A stretch of 64,000 bases of DNA from Macrobrachium rosenbergii. Lineage: Eukaryota > Arthropoda > Malacostraca > Decapoda > Palaemonidae. Shown here piece by piece: positions 42,138 to 53,733 of this stretch; the first letter of the stretch is position 1; the number at the start of each line of letters is the position of its first letter. Location: assembly GCF_040412425.1 (NCBI RefSeq), contig NC_089766.1:48298297-48362296 (forward strand), written 5' to 3'. Below the pieces are notes generated by a model that was given only the letters and a program-made list of their open reading frames with translations, did no database searches and was not told the DNA's origin. The translations under genes and the position numbers were made by a program.

Positions 42138-42252
42138 ATGAGTACCCAGCGCTTTCGTGTATTTAATATACACCTCTTCAGGGTACAGTCTTTCACTTTG
42201 TACTGTGTCCTGAAGATGTAAATATTAATAACACGAAAGCGCTGGGTACTTA
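42138..42252. mobile_element. Foldback/MITE hairpin, about 115 bp
   Basis: The arms gtacccagcgctttcgtgta and cacgaaagcgctgggtac face each other across a loop that also pairs (ctcttcagggtaca / tgtgtcctgaagatg). Nearly the whole element forms one stem. Confidence 0.75.
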
Positions 42253-42297
42253 TAATTTTCAATATTTCCTTTTGGCTGTTGCAAAAATGTATAATTA

Positions 42298-42335
42298 TAT
42301 ATATACCGTATATATATATATATATATAATATATA

Positions 42336-42385
<50 letters not shown>
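42298..42385. repeat. (TA)n microsatellite
   Basis: Interrupted TA tract directly after the foldback at 42,138-42,252. Confidence 0.9.
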
Positions 42386-42391
<6 letters not shown>

Positions 42392-42633
42392 TCTTGAAAG
42401 TAAAAACGATATACATGTGTACTCATAATAAACTGTAGAAGTAATAATGTATGTACAGTATATAGCACATTTCAATCACATGGTAAGATAGAAGTCATCG
42501 TTTACATTTTAAATAAATAATACTGAGCTCTAAAATCAACATTAGAATATGAATTGAATAAGTTTCAAGCCTATTATATTATTACACCTAAAAGATAAAA
42601 AAACCCTAAGAACAATAATGTTTATTTTAACAG

Positions 42634-42735
42634 CGTTCAGGAAGATTTAAGACAAAGTCGTGACAGTTCTTCTTCTTCCAACATCAAGGAATCCTCATCT
42701 CGTGACCCAGGTCTATATTGGGTCATGAATATTAG
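42634..42735. repeat. Left copy of a long direct duplication flanking family A copy 11
   Basis: ggaagatttaagacaaagtc, cttcttcttccaacatcaag, gaatcctcatctcgtgaccc, aggtctatattgggtcatga. Confidence 0.85.
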
Positions 42736-42743
42736 AACAAACA

Positions 42744-43030
42744 GAATACAGGATTTAGGACATAGGCCAAGTGCTGGGACATACAAGGCCATTCAGCGTT
42801 GAAAGAGAAATTGACAGTAAAAGGTTTGGAAGGTGTAACAGGAGGAAAACCTCGCAGTTGCACTATGAAGAGAGAGTAGATTGTAAGATGAAGAGGGAAT
42901 ATGGACAGAGTTTCATTAAAATGAACGAAAGCGGTTGCAGCTAGGGCCCGAAAGGTCGCTCCAAGACCCTTAATTCATGCCTACAGTACACCACGTGAGG
43001 TGCCCTGACGGCACTAATCCTCCTACGGGG
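42744..43030 (+). mobile_element. Family A copy 11
   Basis: Near full length, ending tcctacgggg. It is flanked on both sides by a roughly 100-bp direct duplication (see the separate entries). Confidence 0.85.
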
Positions 43031-43137
43031 TTCGGGAAGATTTAGGACAAAGTCACGAAACTACTTCTTCTTCTTCTTCTTCCAGCATCAAGGAATCCTC
43101 ATCTCGTGACCCAGGTCTATATTGGGTCGTGAACGTC
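43026..43137. repeat. Right copy of the long direct duplication
   Basis: ggaagatttaggacaaagtc, an expanded cttcttcttcttcttccagc, then gaatcctcatctcgtgaccc and aggtctatattgggtcgtga. It differs from the left copy by scattered substitutions and the TTC expansion. Confidence 0.85.
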
Positions 43138-43254
43138 GTGAGATCTGTGACACGCACGCACGTTTTTCTTACCGACTGCCCCTACTCTTCACGAACCATC
43201 TTGATGGGACCAAACGTCTCACTTAAAGAAAATATAGACTTTTAATTCACTAAT

Positions 43255-43645
43255 TTGCTTTTGATAAACAATACGATATTTATCATTATATTCGATAAAT
43301 AATATATTTGATATAGTATTTGATAAATAATATATTTGATACTGTATTTGATAAATAATGTATTTGATACCGTATTTGATAAATAATACATTATGTTGTA
43401 TTGATAAATAATATGTTTTTGTATTTGATAAATATTGTGTTGTATTTGATAAATAGTATATTGTATTTGATAAATAATATATTGCATTTGATAAATAATA
43501 CATTGTATTTGATAAAAATAGTATATTATATTTGATAATTAATATATCTGATATTGCATTTGATTAATGACACATTGTATTGAATTTGATACATAATACG
43601 AGTACATTTCGACATTGTATTTGATAAATAATATACAATACAACT
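43255..43645. repeat. AT-rich tandem repeat, about 20-24-bp unit
   Basis: About 17 degenerate copies of tatttgataaataatatatt, with variation in length (gatactg, cattg and gttg inserts). Confidence 0.88.
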
Positions 43646-43843
43646 AACCCTTACAATGATGTCAGATTTATTACAATGATAACATATTAGTTTGAGTGGT
43701 TGACGTTAAAGTATAAGTAGACACTTTTTATGAATATACACACTCACACACGCATACAGTCACCTTTATCGCAAATACACACACACATATAGACATGTAT
43801 ATATACAGTATGTATGTATATATGCACACGCACATACACATAT

Positions 43844-43888
<45 letters not shown>

Positions 43889-44203
43889 AACATAAATACT
43901 ATGAAAAATAACTCTCATTACGACACAGCTTCAATCCCACTTTTCCTTTCCGGGTGTCAATTAAAAGAAATTGCGGGGTACATCAAAATGCAATTTCTAC
44001 CTGGGAGCCTAAATCCGTGCTATCTGTTGGCTGGGAGTGTTTACTCTCTCTCTCTCTCTCTCTATTTGTTTGTTAGTTTAATTACTTAGCCTTAAGTTTC
44101 TTGCTTTTTTTTTATTATATTAAAATTTTTATACTTCGTTTATGTACTTTACATTATATTTATTTATACAGTTTGATGCTTTCAATTAACCAGATTAGAT
44201 ATA

Positions 44204-44207
<4 letters not shown>

Positions 44208-44300
<93 letters not shown>

Positions 44301-44347
44301 ATGTATAGATATATATTATATACATTTCTATATACATACATACATAC

Positions 44348-44428
<81 letters not shown>
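44208..44428. repeat. Compound (CT)n(TA)n and second (TA)n
   Basis: (CT)n at 44208-44235 runs straight into (TA)n to 44290; a second (TA)n covers 44350-44428. The long ORFs here in both strands are artefacts. Confidence 0.93.
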
Positions 44429-44430
<2 letters not shown>

Positions 44431-44505
44431 TGGACGAAGATAAACAGGATGTGCCGCCCCTTCTTTTGTCATAATTCAAGAAGAAGACAATTGGCTGAGG
44501 AGTTC

Positions 44506-44522
44506 CCCCCCCCCCCCCCCCC
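44506..44522. repeat. C homopolymer (about 17)
   Basis: A rare long C run after gaggagtt; a likely assembly or sequencing trouble spot. Confidence 0.9.
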
Positions 44523-44624
44523 ATCCCTCGTAGATCTTTCCTGCGTGCTTCCAACTTCTTCCGAGTACTTGACGAGATCTGGATGTGCGTCTAGTGCTTT
44601 CCAGAGCTTGCTGCATCAAGCACT

Positions 44625-44629
<5 letters not shown>

Positions 44630-44673
<44 letters not shown>
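44630..44673. repeat. (GA)n microsatellite
   Basis: About 42 nt of pure GA. Confidence 0.93.
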
Positions 44674-44675
<2 letters not shown>

Positions 44676-44753
44676 AATGCGCATTTTTTGTTGGGGTGGA
44701 AACTGTCCGTGTGTGGTTTGCAAGCCTGTTGGATAATTAACTGCCTGACTGGA

Positions 44754-45153
44754 TTTTAGTTTTCTGTACAAGAAAACTGTTGTGCCGGCTTTGTCTGTCC
44801 GTCCGCACTTTATTCTGTCCGCACTTTTTCTGTCCGCCCTCATATCTTAAAAACTGCTGAGGCTAGAGGGCTGCAAATTGGTATGTTGATCATCCACCCT
44901 CCAGTCATCAAACATACCAAATTGCAGCCCTCTAGCCTCAGTAGTTTTCATTTTATTTAAGGTTAAATTAGCCATAATCGTGCTTCTGGCAACGATAGAG
45001 GATAGGCCTCACCAAGCCGTGGTTAAAGTTTCATGGGCCGCGCCTCATACAGCATTATACCGAGACCATCGAAAGATAGATTTATTGATTATACGGTGTA
45101 GCGACTGGACAGAAAACCTCGTTTGCGCCGAAAAAACTTCGGCGCATTTTTTC
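44754..45153 (-). mobile_element. Family H copy 4
   Basis: Full length on the minus strand, ending in the complement of the gccgaagttttttcggcgc hairpin. Confidence 0.85.
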
Positions 45154-45519
45154 ACTTGTTTTTGTTTTTGTTGTTAAAACTACTTATTCATCGACTTAGA
45201 AGATAATTTGCCCCTCTAGATAATTCATCTGGTATAATTAATGACAAAAACCAACTTCTGCATTCAAATCGAAATTGCGAGAACTGGAAAGAGGGTAATT
45301 AGCCTCTTCATCCAGGCACTCATTTCAAAGGTCTTTACAACTTGCCAAGGCTATAGACCACTCGATCAGCAAGTTGCACAGAGGCAAACTGATCAAGAAC
45401 TCGCTGCAAAGTGGGAAATTACCCACATTTCATTCGCGCGTTGTCGATTCTAAGCTGATTAATAGGAGAGAGAGATGATTTACTCATTTCCACAATTTTC
45501 TGCTCAGATTCTCCAGTGA

Positions 45520-45822
45520 CCCCGTAGGGGGGTAGCGCCGTCAGTCCACCTCTTGCGGTGCAATGTAGGCATTACTTAAGGGTCGTTGCAGCGTCCCTTC
45601 GGCCCCTAGGTGCAACTGCTTTCATTCCTTTTACTGTACCTCCGTTCGTATTCTCTTTCTTCCATCTTACTTTCCTCAATCCTCTCCTGACAGTTGATTC
45701 ATAGTGCAACTGCTTTGAGGTTTTCCTCCTGTTACACCTTTCGAACTTTTACTGTCAATTTCCGTTTCAGCGATGAATGGCCTTAGTTGCCCCAGTGCTT
45801 GGCATGTATGCCTAAAAAATCT
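45520..45822 (-). mobile_element. Family A copy 12 (inverted)
   Basis: Reverse-oriented, near full length, starting ccccgtaggggggtagcgcc and ending in the complement of the ctgggacc block. Confidence 0.85.
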
Positions 45823-46286
45823 ATAAATCGGTCAATCAAGATTCTCCAGTGAGTTTTGTTACCTAGGGAACTAAGATTTGACCAAGCGAAGTGTTTTGAC
45901 CCCAATTTCTTTGAATTTTATAATTTCGAATCCCCAGCAAGAGCGGAGCAGATTAGGCATTCTTTCTATTGAAGTCCATTGTGTTCCCTGTTAATCTAAG
46001 TAGTGAATAGATTAGATAATTTGTTGACATGTAAGACAGAAAACCTTCAATCGGAAAAGGAATCTTCTCTAAGTTGTCTATCCATTCAGAGCCCATAACA
46101 CTGATGCTTGCTAGTCCCCAACCCCGATGACCTGAGAACTACTGGTATTTTCTGCATGACCAGTCGATATTTTGCATCAATCTTACCCGGGGACCGTAGT
46201 GCATTTAGAGAATTGTTAAAATTCAAAATTTTATTTCTCGGCAGGTTGAAATTTCATTCAGAACTGCTAGAAGTTAAGTATACCTT

Positions 46287-46420
46287 AGTTTAACCAGACC
46301 ACTGAGCTGATTAACAGCTCTCCTAGAGCGGGCTGGCCCGAAGGATTAGACTTATTTTACGTGGCTAAGAACCAATTGGTTACTTAGCAACGGGACCTAC
46401 AGCTTATTGTCAGATTAGCA
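46287..46420 (+). repeat. Dispersed repeat (accactgagctga family), longer copy
   Basis: gtttaaccagaccactgagc, tgattaacagctctcctaga, gggctggcccgaaggattag and aagaaccaattggttactta. No coding potential; class unknown. Confidence 0.65.
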
Positions 46421-46433
46421 ATAGAATAGAATA

Positions 46434-46842
46434 GAATATAGACTTGACGCCAAAGGCCAAGTGCTGGGGCCTATAGGGCCATTCAGCGCTAAAAGGGAAA
46501 TTGAAAGTAGAAAGGTTTGAAAGGTGTAACAGGAGGAAAACCTCAAAGCAGTTGCACTATGAATCAACTGTTAGGAGGGGTTGAGGAAAGTAAGGATGTT
46601 TGCAGTGTCTCTTCGGCCCCTAGTTGCAACGGCTTTCAATCCTTTTACCGCACCTCCGTTCGTATTCTCCTTCTTCCATCTTACTTTCCTCAACCCTCTC
46701 TTAACAATTGTTTCATAGTGCAATTGCATAAGGGTTTTCCCCTGTTACACCTGTCAAACCATTATCCTCGATTTTCCTTTCAGCGCTGAATGACCCCATA
46801 GGTCCCAGCGCTTGGCCTCTGGCCTAAAGCTTATATTCCAAT
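46434..46842. mobile_element. Family A fused pair in opposite orientation
   Basis: A plus-strand 5' part (46434-46596, up to gttgaggaaagtaag) is joined directly to a minus-strand, near complete copy (about 46597-46842, starting with the complement of the cgctgcaaag block). There is no spacer between them. Confidence 0.8.
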
Positions 46843-46959
46843 TCCAATTCCAAGAGGCTGTTGTTGCATTCGAGGACAATCCCTAAGGTAAGTCAAATGT
46901 CTCCTTCCAAAGGGTATTCTTACTCAGGGCATCTGGGAGCATCAGAGTTATCACCTAGC

Positions 46960-47370
46960 AAGCGACAGCAACCAGATTCCCTGAACAGCTGAAGCACCAA
47001 TATGCTGTCAATGTTTTGCCTCGCTGTCGAACTTCTCCAGAGTTCCAGAGGTCCTTTATTCCTCCTCACACCGCTGGACTGTGGAACAGACTCCCTTCTG
47101 AGGATGGCGTGCAGTTGGAACTTCTTCTTCAGAAGTTCAAGCGAAGGTGCGATGCATTGCTACCCTAATACTTTTCTTCTTGCATTTTGATACATTTTTA
47201 TCTATTTATTAATTTATTTTTTTCAATAAGTGGGATCTCTTCTTTCTGTATTTCCCTTTACATCCTCTTATTTCTTTCTAATGAACACCTTAATATTCTT
47301 TGGAAGCTTCTTGAATTCCAAGTCGATGGCCCCTTTGGTGGGCTTGTTCCATATGAATAGGTTTCATCTT

Positions 47371-47467
<97 letters not shown>
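46960..47467 (+). mobile_element. 5'-truncated LINE 3' end with (AAT)n tail
   Basis: Same family as the copy at 34,345. It encodes KHQYAVNVLPRCRTSPEFQR, then AGLWNRLPSEDGVQ and FKRRCDALLP with a stop near 47,169, then the 3' UTR and about 93 nt of (AAT)n. The reading frame of this C-terminal part is intact, suggesting a relatively young insertion. Confidence 0.85.
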
Positions 47468-47569
47468 GCTTTAAGCAAGCAGTCTGAGGTATATACTGCA
47501 AAGAACGAAGATATTGGACCAATAGTGGATAAAAAAATGAAAGGATGAGAGGAAATACTAAAGTCGTAG

Positions 47570-47861
47570 AACATCAAAGAAGGTCCAGGAAAGAAGACTG
47601 CAGTGGTATGGCCATGTGATGAGAACGGATGAGCCATAAGTAGCGAGGAGAGTGATGCAGATGGAGGTGCCTGGTGGGAGAGCCAGAGGAACACCAAAGC
47701 GAAGGTGGATGGATGTAGTTAGAGAAGACCTGACAGACACACAATTGTCAGAGGACGATGGGTTCGACCGAGCCAGGTGGAGGAGTTAAGCTGTCAGAAA
47801 AATCGACCCCCACATAGAAGAAGAAGAAGAAGAAGAAGAAGAAGAAGAAGAAGAAGAAGAG
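47570..47861 (+). mobile_element. LINE ORF C-terminus with (GAA)n tail
   Basis: The plus strand encodes KKVQERRLQWYGHVMRTDEP, a stop, then VMQMEVPGGRARGTPKRRWM and REDLTDTQLSEDDGFDRARW, ending in TAA at about 47,788. A short 3' UTR and about 45 nt of (GAA)n follow. One in-frame TAA inside. This is a different LINE lineage from the (TAA)n family immediately upstream. Confidence 0.82.
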
Positions 47862-48524
47862 TCACCGTCCCAATTTCTAAAGGGCAAGGCACATCAAGGG
47901 CCTAAGGTGATACATCATTTAATTAGGGATGTGTCACCTGACATTGGTTTAGTCTGAAAGTTTTCGTTAGTTCACATGGACCTTCTGTACTAAATTGTAC
48001 CTCCTCATAGGTCTGGACATTGCTTTTTGCTGGGAGTTTCATTTGCAAAATTGTTTGTATTCTGACTAATTATATATATATATATACATATATATACATA
48101 CATATATACACATATATGCACGATAGTTTTCTGAAATTTACTTTTGCGCAGCGTTCATCGGCACCAAAAAATTAATAATTCTGAACAAAGAAAAGTAGAT
48201 ATGAACGACAATCACAGACGAATGAAATACAATATACACTATCATGATCACAAAAGCATCTAAATACTCGTGTTTTTGATGACAATGGAAATAAATGCAG
48301 TTTAAGCAACCCACATACCCTGAAACTGATGCAGACAGAATCAATAATGAGTTCACTATTGTTACTGATTACTATACATAAAGAAATAAGTATAAAATGC
48401 GTAAATAATAATTAAATAAATAGGGAAAAAACTCAGTGAATAAATAAGTGAATGAATGAATAAGTTAATGAAGCCACAGAAGCCACACCCTTCAATTAAT
48501 GTAGTGAAAAAACCGAACATTTAT

Positions 48525-49640
48525 AATGTTTACTAGCAAATTATCAATGTTTACAAGTAAACATCAATGCTTACAGGTAAAACATCAATTTTTACAAGTA
48601 AACATCAATGTTTATAAGTAAACATTAATGTTTACAAGTACACATCCATTTTTAGAAGTACAATATCAATGTTTACTAGTAAACAGTAATGTTTACAAGT
48701 AAAATATCCATGTTTACAAGTAAAAATCCATGTTTACAAATAAACTTCAATAATTACAAGTAAACATCAATGTTTACAAGTAAAACAACTTCAATAATTA
48801 CAAGTAAACATCAATGTTTACAAGTAAAACATCAATGCTTATAAGTAAAATCTAAATGTTTACAAGTAAAACATCAATGTTTACAAGAAAACATCAATGT
48901 TTACAAGTACACGTCAATGTTGGCAAATAAAATAATGTTTACAAGTTACACATCACTGTTTACAAGTAAAATGTCAATTTTTACATGTTAACATCAATGT
49001 TTATAATAAACATCAATGTTTATGCATTAAATATCAATGTTTACAAGTAAACTTCAATGTTTACAAGTAAAATATCAATGTTTACAAGTAAAATGTCAAT
49101 TTTTACATGTAAAGACCAATGTTAATAATAAACATCAATGTTTATGTGTAAAATATCAATGTTTACAAGTAAACTTCAATGTTTACAAGTAAAATATCAA
49201 TGTTTACAAGTAAAATAATTTTACAAAATCAATGTTAATAATAAACATCAATGTTTATGTGTAAAATATCAATGTTTACAAGTAAAACATCAATGTTTGC
49301 AAGTAAAACATCAATGCTTACAAGTAAACATCAATGTTTACAAGTAAAATATCAATGTCTACAAGCAAAACATCAATAGTTACAAGTAAGACATCAGTGT
49401 TTACAATTGAACATATTTACAAGTAAACATCAATATTTACAAGTAAAACATCAATGTTTACAAGTAAAACATCAATATTTACAAGTAAAACATCAATATT
49501 TACAAGTAAAACATCAATGTTTACAAGTAAAATATCAATTTTAACAAGTAAACATCAATGTTTACAAGTAAAACATCAATGTTTACAAGTAAAATATTAA
49601 TTTTTATAAGTAAAACATCAATGTTTACAAGCGAAACATC
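48525..49640. repeat. Satellite array, 20-22-bp unit, about 50 copies
   Basis: The unit acatcaatgtttacaagtaa(a) is repeated with small changes over 1.1 kb. Higher-order duplication is visible: the stretch starting caatgtttatgcattaaata near 49,014 is repeated near 49,135 and 49,245 with the same variants. Confidence 0.93.
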
Positions 49641-49899
49641 CCCTTACAACACATTCAAACGCAGCTCAGAAACAGCAAAAAGAACATGAACCTAAACATA
49701 AACACTAAACCAAATCACAGGAAAAAAAAAAACATACCTGTACACGAATAAGCCCCCACCCCCAAACCCCCTCCCCCCTCCCCGACTCGCTCTCCCTTCC
49801 TCGAAGTCCCAAGAGGATTAGTTTTATTGGCAGGCGGGACAGCCATAGGCCCAGAAACACACAGAACAGTCAGTATGATAAGAAGAGAACAGAACAGAA

Positions 49900-50188
49900 T
49901 ATAGAATTTAGGCCAGAGGCCAAGCGTTGGGACCTATGAGGTCACTCAGTGCTGAATGGGAAACTGACAGTAAGAAGGTCTGAAAGGTGTGACTGGAGGA
50001 AAACCTCAAAGCAGTTGCACTAGGAAACAATTGTTAGAGAAGGTGGAACGTCAGATGGAAGAAAAAAGAATCTGAACGGAGGTACAGTAAAAGAAATGAG
50101 AGAGGTTGCAACTGGTGCCCTAAGGAATGGACGCTGCAAAGACCCTGAAGTAACGCCTACAGTGCACCACGTGAGGTGCACTGACGCG
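49900..50188 (+). mobile_element. Family A copy 14
   Basis: Near full length, with accacgtgaggtgcactg at the 3' end. Confidence 0.85.
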
Positions 50189-50461
50189 TTGACAGGAAGG
50201 TCACCAAAAGAAAGGTATATTCTGTTTATATGAAAATAAATATTATTCTTTATTTATATATTATCTCCAAGAGTAATCACTGATGAACTCAACGTATTAA
50301 AATGCATTTCCTTGAATTTTACAAAAATTTATTTCTTTATATTTGTGTCAAGAACATGATGGACAATTCTGTCTTTTTTTTCAGAATATATTCAGCTTTC
50401 AGGGTGGAATTCGGCTTTCTTCTTCTTCTTCTTCTTCTTGTTCTTCTTCTTCTTCTTCTTC

Positions 50462-50535
<74 letters not shown>

Positions 50536-50900
50536 TAGATAAAACCCAGTTCGAATGAAACAAGCCAACAGGAGCCACTGACTTGAAATTCAAGCTTCCA
50601 AAGAATATTAAGGTGTTCATTTGAAAGAATTTACTGAAAATTACCAGGAAATACAGAAAAAAGAGATCAGATACTACAAAAGAAAACGGATTATTTAATA
50701 AACAAACAAACAAATAAGTAGATAAAGACATAAATGAATTAATAAAACAAAAGGTAAATTGTTTTAGGGTAGCAAGGGAAGGGACGGCTGGATCCTCGCC
50801 TGAAATTCTGAGGTTCTAATTGACAACCTCAGGGAGACTGTTCAACAGTCCAACGGTTTTGAGGGATAAAAGACTTCAGGATCTTTTTACTGATTATAAT
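50462..50900 (-). mobile_element. Diverged LINE 3' end with (ATT)n
   Basis: Minus-strand copy: (ATT)n at 50462-50532, the tail (gccactgacttgaaattcaa), then a decayed remnant of the LWNSLP-encoding part near 50,830-50,880. It has many small indels relative to the copy at 34,345. Confidence 0.7.
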
Positions 50901-51353
50901 TTTTCTTATTCGCCTCACAAGCTCCACTGCAATAAAGGGAATTAGGCTACACGTCGCTTCGGAACTGAAAGAATTCGTTACAGGTAATCTAGGTAACTGA
51001 TTCATTTAGTAGACCGAGGCATAACGGGGCAAAGTCACGTAAACGCTGACAGTGCAACAAGAGAAGTGCAAGTTGCGTAAGAATGTCTTGTATGTGTGTG
51101 TGTGTGTGTGTGTGAATGAGCTTCACGTAAAGTATGAAAAAGCTACTTTCTCCCCTTAGCAAAGGAAAATATACACGAGATATATACAAAGTTCAAATAA
51201 ACTTTTGAGATATTTTTGTCGCCGGGAACGTGACCTCTTTCCTTACCATCACGAGCACAAAAACATTCTTGGACAAGCGAAAGAGTTAAATTCCAATAAA
51301 AGCAACATGGCGGGGAACAAATATGAAAAACACGGTTGCAAACCCCATTTCGA

Positions 51354-51357
<4 letters not shown>

Positions 51358-51411
<54 letters not shown>

Positions 51412-51424
51412 TCTCTCTCTCAGG
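51358..51424. repeat. (GA)n followed by inverted ctctctctct
   Basis: (GA)n 51358-51407, then ggggctctctctctcaggg, which can pair back on the GA tract. Confidence 0.92.
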
Positions 51425-52299
51425 GTGATGTCGCCGACCTGCTCCCGGTGGTGGATGGATCTTGCTCCAGTCTAGAATTGCCCAGACACAGACAGGCAGA
51501 GGCAGGCAGTACCGGGCCACACGTCGATGTGCGAGGACGTGCGTTGTGTACCGCTCTGTCCTATATCTCCCTCTTCTCTCTTTCACCGCCAGGCGAGAAG
51601 GGCTTGTGGAAGGTGACGGGGCGCCTCCGTAGAATGCGAGACTTCGCTGGTTTATTTCTCTGATTTGTCGTTAAAAACTTTCACTGGTTTGGTTTCGTTT
51701 TCTTTCCACAGCGAAGTTCAGAGTTGAATCGCTTCCGAAACTATTTCCGTCGTCAAATGGTGCAAAAGGCGTTTTCGTAGATGCTGATTATTAATTAAAA
51801 GATTGGAAAAAACTTCCAGAACTTTTTACATCGAAATTATATATTCACACATACGGGATATCGATCTCTGCGCAACTTCATACTTCATTCTCGCGCCTGC
51901 CATTCTTGTTTCAGGAAATTTAAAAAAAGGAATAGAGCCCTTCGATGTGTTTTAAGAAAGAGTATAACGTCCACTGACCTTCACATAGATCTAAGAGTGA
52001 AAAAAATAAAGAGCTCATAAAAGGTATTCGACTACCAAAAAAGATCCCACAGCGAAGAGTTGACAGATACCGCCAATTCTTCCGCGGGGGGGAGAAATTG
52101 ACACTAAACTTCGGAGAGCTTTGGCCGAGTTGTTTTAAAAGTCAGCTGACGGAACAACAACTTCCTTCCTCAATAACTTCCTCCGGAATATTTCCCCTTT
52201 TTCATTAACCCAAGGAGGAGGAGTTCTTCAGGCCTATTAGGGTCGAGAATAGGAAGAAGAAGAAGAAGCGGAGCAGAAGGAAATCCCGCCATTTTCAAG

Positions 52300-52348
52300 A
52301 TGCTCGGTAAAACTATTGGCTTCGCACTGGTGCTCGTTCTGCTAGTAG
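52300..52348 (+). CDS. Putative signal-peptide first exon of an unidentified secreted protein
   Basis: An ATG in good context (A at -3) encodes MLGKTIGFALVLVLLV: one positive residue, then an unbroken hydrophobic run. It is cut by a GTGAGT donor after one base of the next codon (phase 1). This is the typical form of a short first coding exon for a secreted precursor. The upstream leader (gaagaagaagcggagcagaa) looks like a 5' UTR. I do not recognise the gene. Downstream exons are unassigned; a candidate is at 61,655. Confidence 0.45.
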
Positions 52349-52504
52349 GTGAGTCTATCTGGGAGTACAGGTAAAAGGTATTTCTCGTTTTTCCAGCTTT
52401 TCATTTACATTTTTCTTTTTTCTCTTTTTACTTTTTTTTCCAACCGGCTTTCTGATCGATAATGGGCGTCAGCCTTTGATGAAATGAAATTTATATAAGT
52501 ATAC

Positions 52505-52508
<4 letters not shown>

Positions 52509-52574
<66 letters not shown>
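52509..52574. repeat. (TA)n microsatellite
   Basis: About 64 nt of pure TA, 160 bp after the putative exon donor at 52,348. Confidence 0.93.
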
Positions 52575-52939
52575 CCACTCTGCACACATTCCTTCAGAGC
52601 CTCTGACTTCAATTTTTTTTTGGGGGGGATGAGGTTGCTAGTCCATGCCCCGCCCCCCTCTCCACCCTGGATGCTGAAACCACTATAGCTGAACAACTGC
52701 CAGGTACATAATTCACTACGTAGGTATATAAATAGATATATGGATACAATAGACAGTGATTATGACCCTCGTCTAAGAGAGAACAAGGTTTGGACCACCC
52801 GGCTTGGGCGGAGGCAGACCGACGCCCACGGGCGTAAGTGATTCCCAAATTACAGTGTAGTGAATCTGATATTAAACGACATTTGTGTCTTAACGCTTTT
52901 GAATATAAGAAGTCACGTTTGAGTAAGTGACACATTAAC

Positions 52940-52943
52940 ACAC

Positions 52944-53038
<95 letters not shown>

Positions 53039-53075
53039 GTATATGTATATGTATATATATATATATAATGTTATA
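52940..53075. repeat. (TA)n/(CATA)n compound
   Basis: Interrupted TA and CATA tracts. Confidence 0.9.
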
Positions 53076-53214
53076 CGTATATACATGCATATCTTAATTT
53101 CGCAATTACATTACACGTAAAAGATAAGTTTAAGCTATGTCATCGTAATTGAGGAAGATATCAAAGGCTTTATATGAAAACTGATTCAGTTTTGTCTTCT
53201 GCATCGTTTTTTAT

Positions 53215-53516
53215 GATTATGATGACCATTATGATGATGATGATTATGATGATGATTATGATGACGATTATGTTGACCATTATGATGATTATTATGGTGA
53301 CCATTATGATGATTATTATGATGACGATAATGATGATGATTATGATGACGATTGTGACGACGATTATGATGACGATTACGATGATGATGATGATTATGAT
53401 GACGATTATGATGACGATTGTGACGATGATTATGATGACGATTATGATGATGATTATGATGACGATTGTGACGACGATTATGACGATGATTATGATGACG
53501 ATTGTGATGACGATTA
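53215..53516. repeat. Imperfect (GAT)n array
   Basis: Around 300 bp of gatgatgattatgatgacga-type repeats. The plus-strand poly-Met/Ile and minus-strand poly-His/Asn frames are artefacts. Confidence 0.92.
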
Positions 53517-53639
53517 ATGGCCAAACTGCAACCCTAGCAGGAACAGCCAATGAACTCCAATGGGGAGAACATTATACTGTAGTTACGATAAAACAACAAG
53601 TGTAAAGAATAAATGATTAACGAAACGCATCAAGGAAAA

Positions 53640-53649
53640 ACACACACAC

Positions 53650-53712
<63 letters not shown>

Positions 53713-53733
53713 AAATATATATATATATATATG
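53640..53733. repeat. (TA)n microsatellite
   Basis: A (CA)n start, then about 75 nt of TA with one break at 53,710. Confidence 0.92.

Noticed and set aside
44101..44736. 211-codon plus-strand ORF
   Set aside because: Most of it is (CT)n and (TA)n translated as Leu-Ser and Tyr-Ile repeats, with a (GA)n Arg-Glu end; no unique coding part.
48525..49640. CRISPR-like spaced repeats
   Set aside because: Units are contiguous and share one sequence; there are no unique spacers, and the context is a eukaryotic genome.
51143..51586. 147-codon minus-strand ORF
   Set aside because: It crosses a (GA)n tract read as Ser-Leu repeats; the flanking unique parts show no similarity or splice support.
53174..53605. 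Long Met/Ile-rich and His/Asn-rich ORFs on both strands
   Set aside because: Translation of a (GAT)n array.
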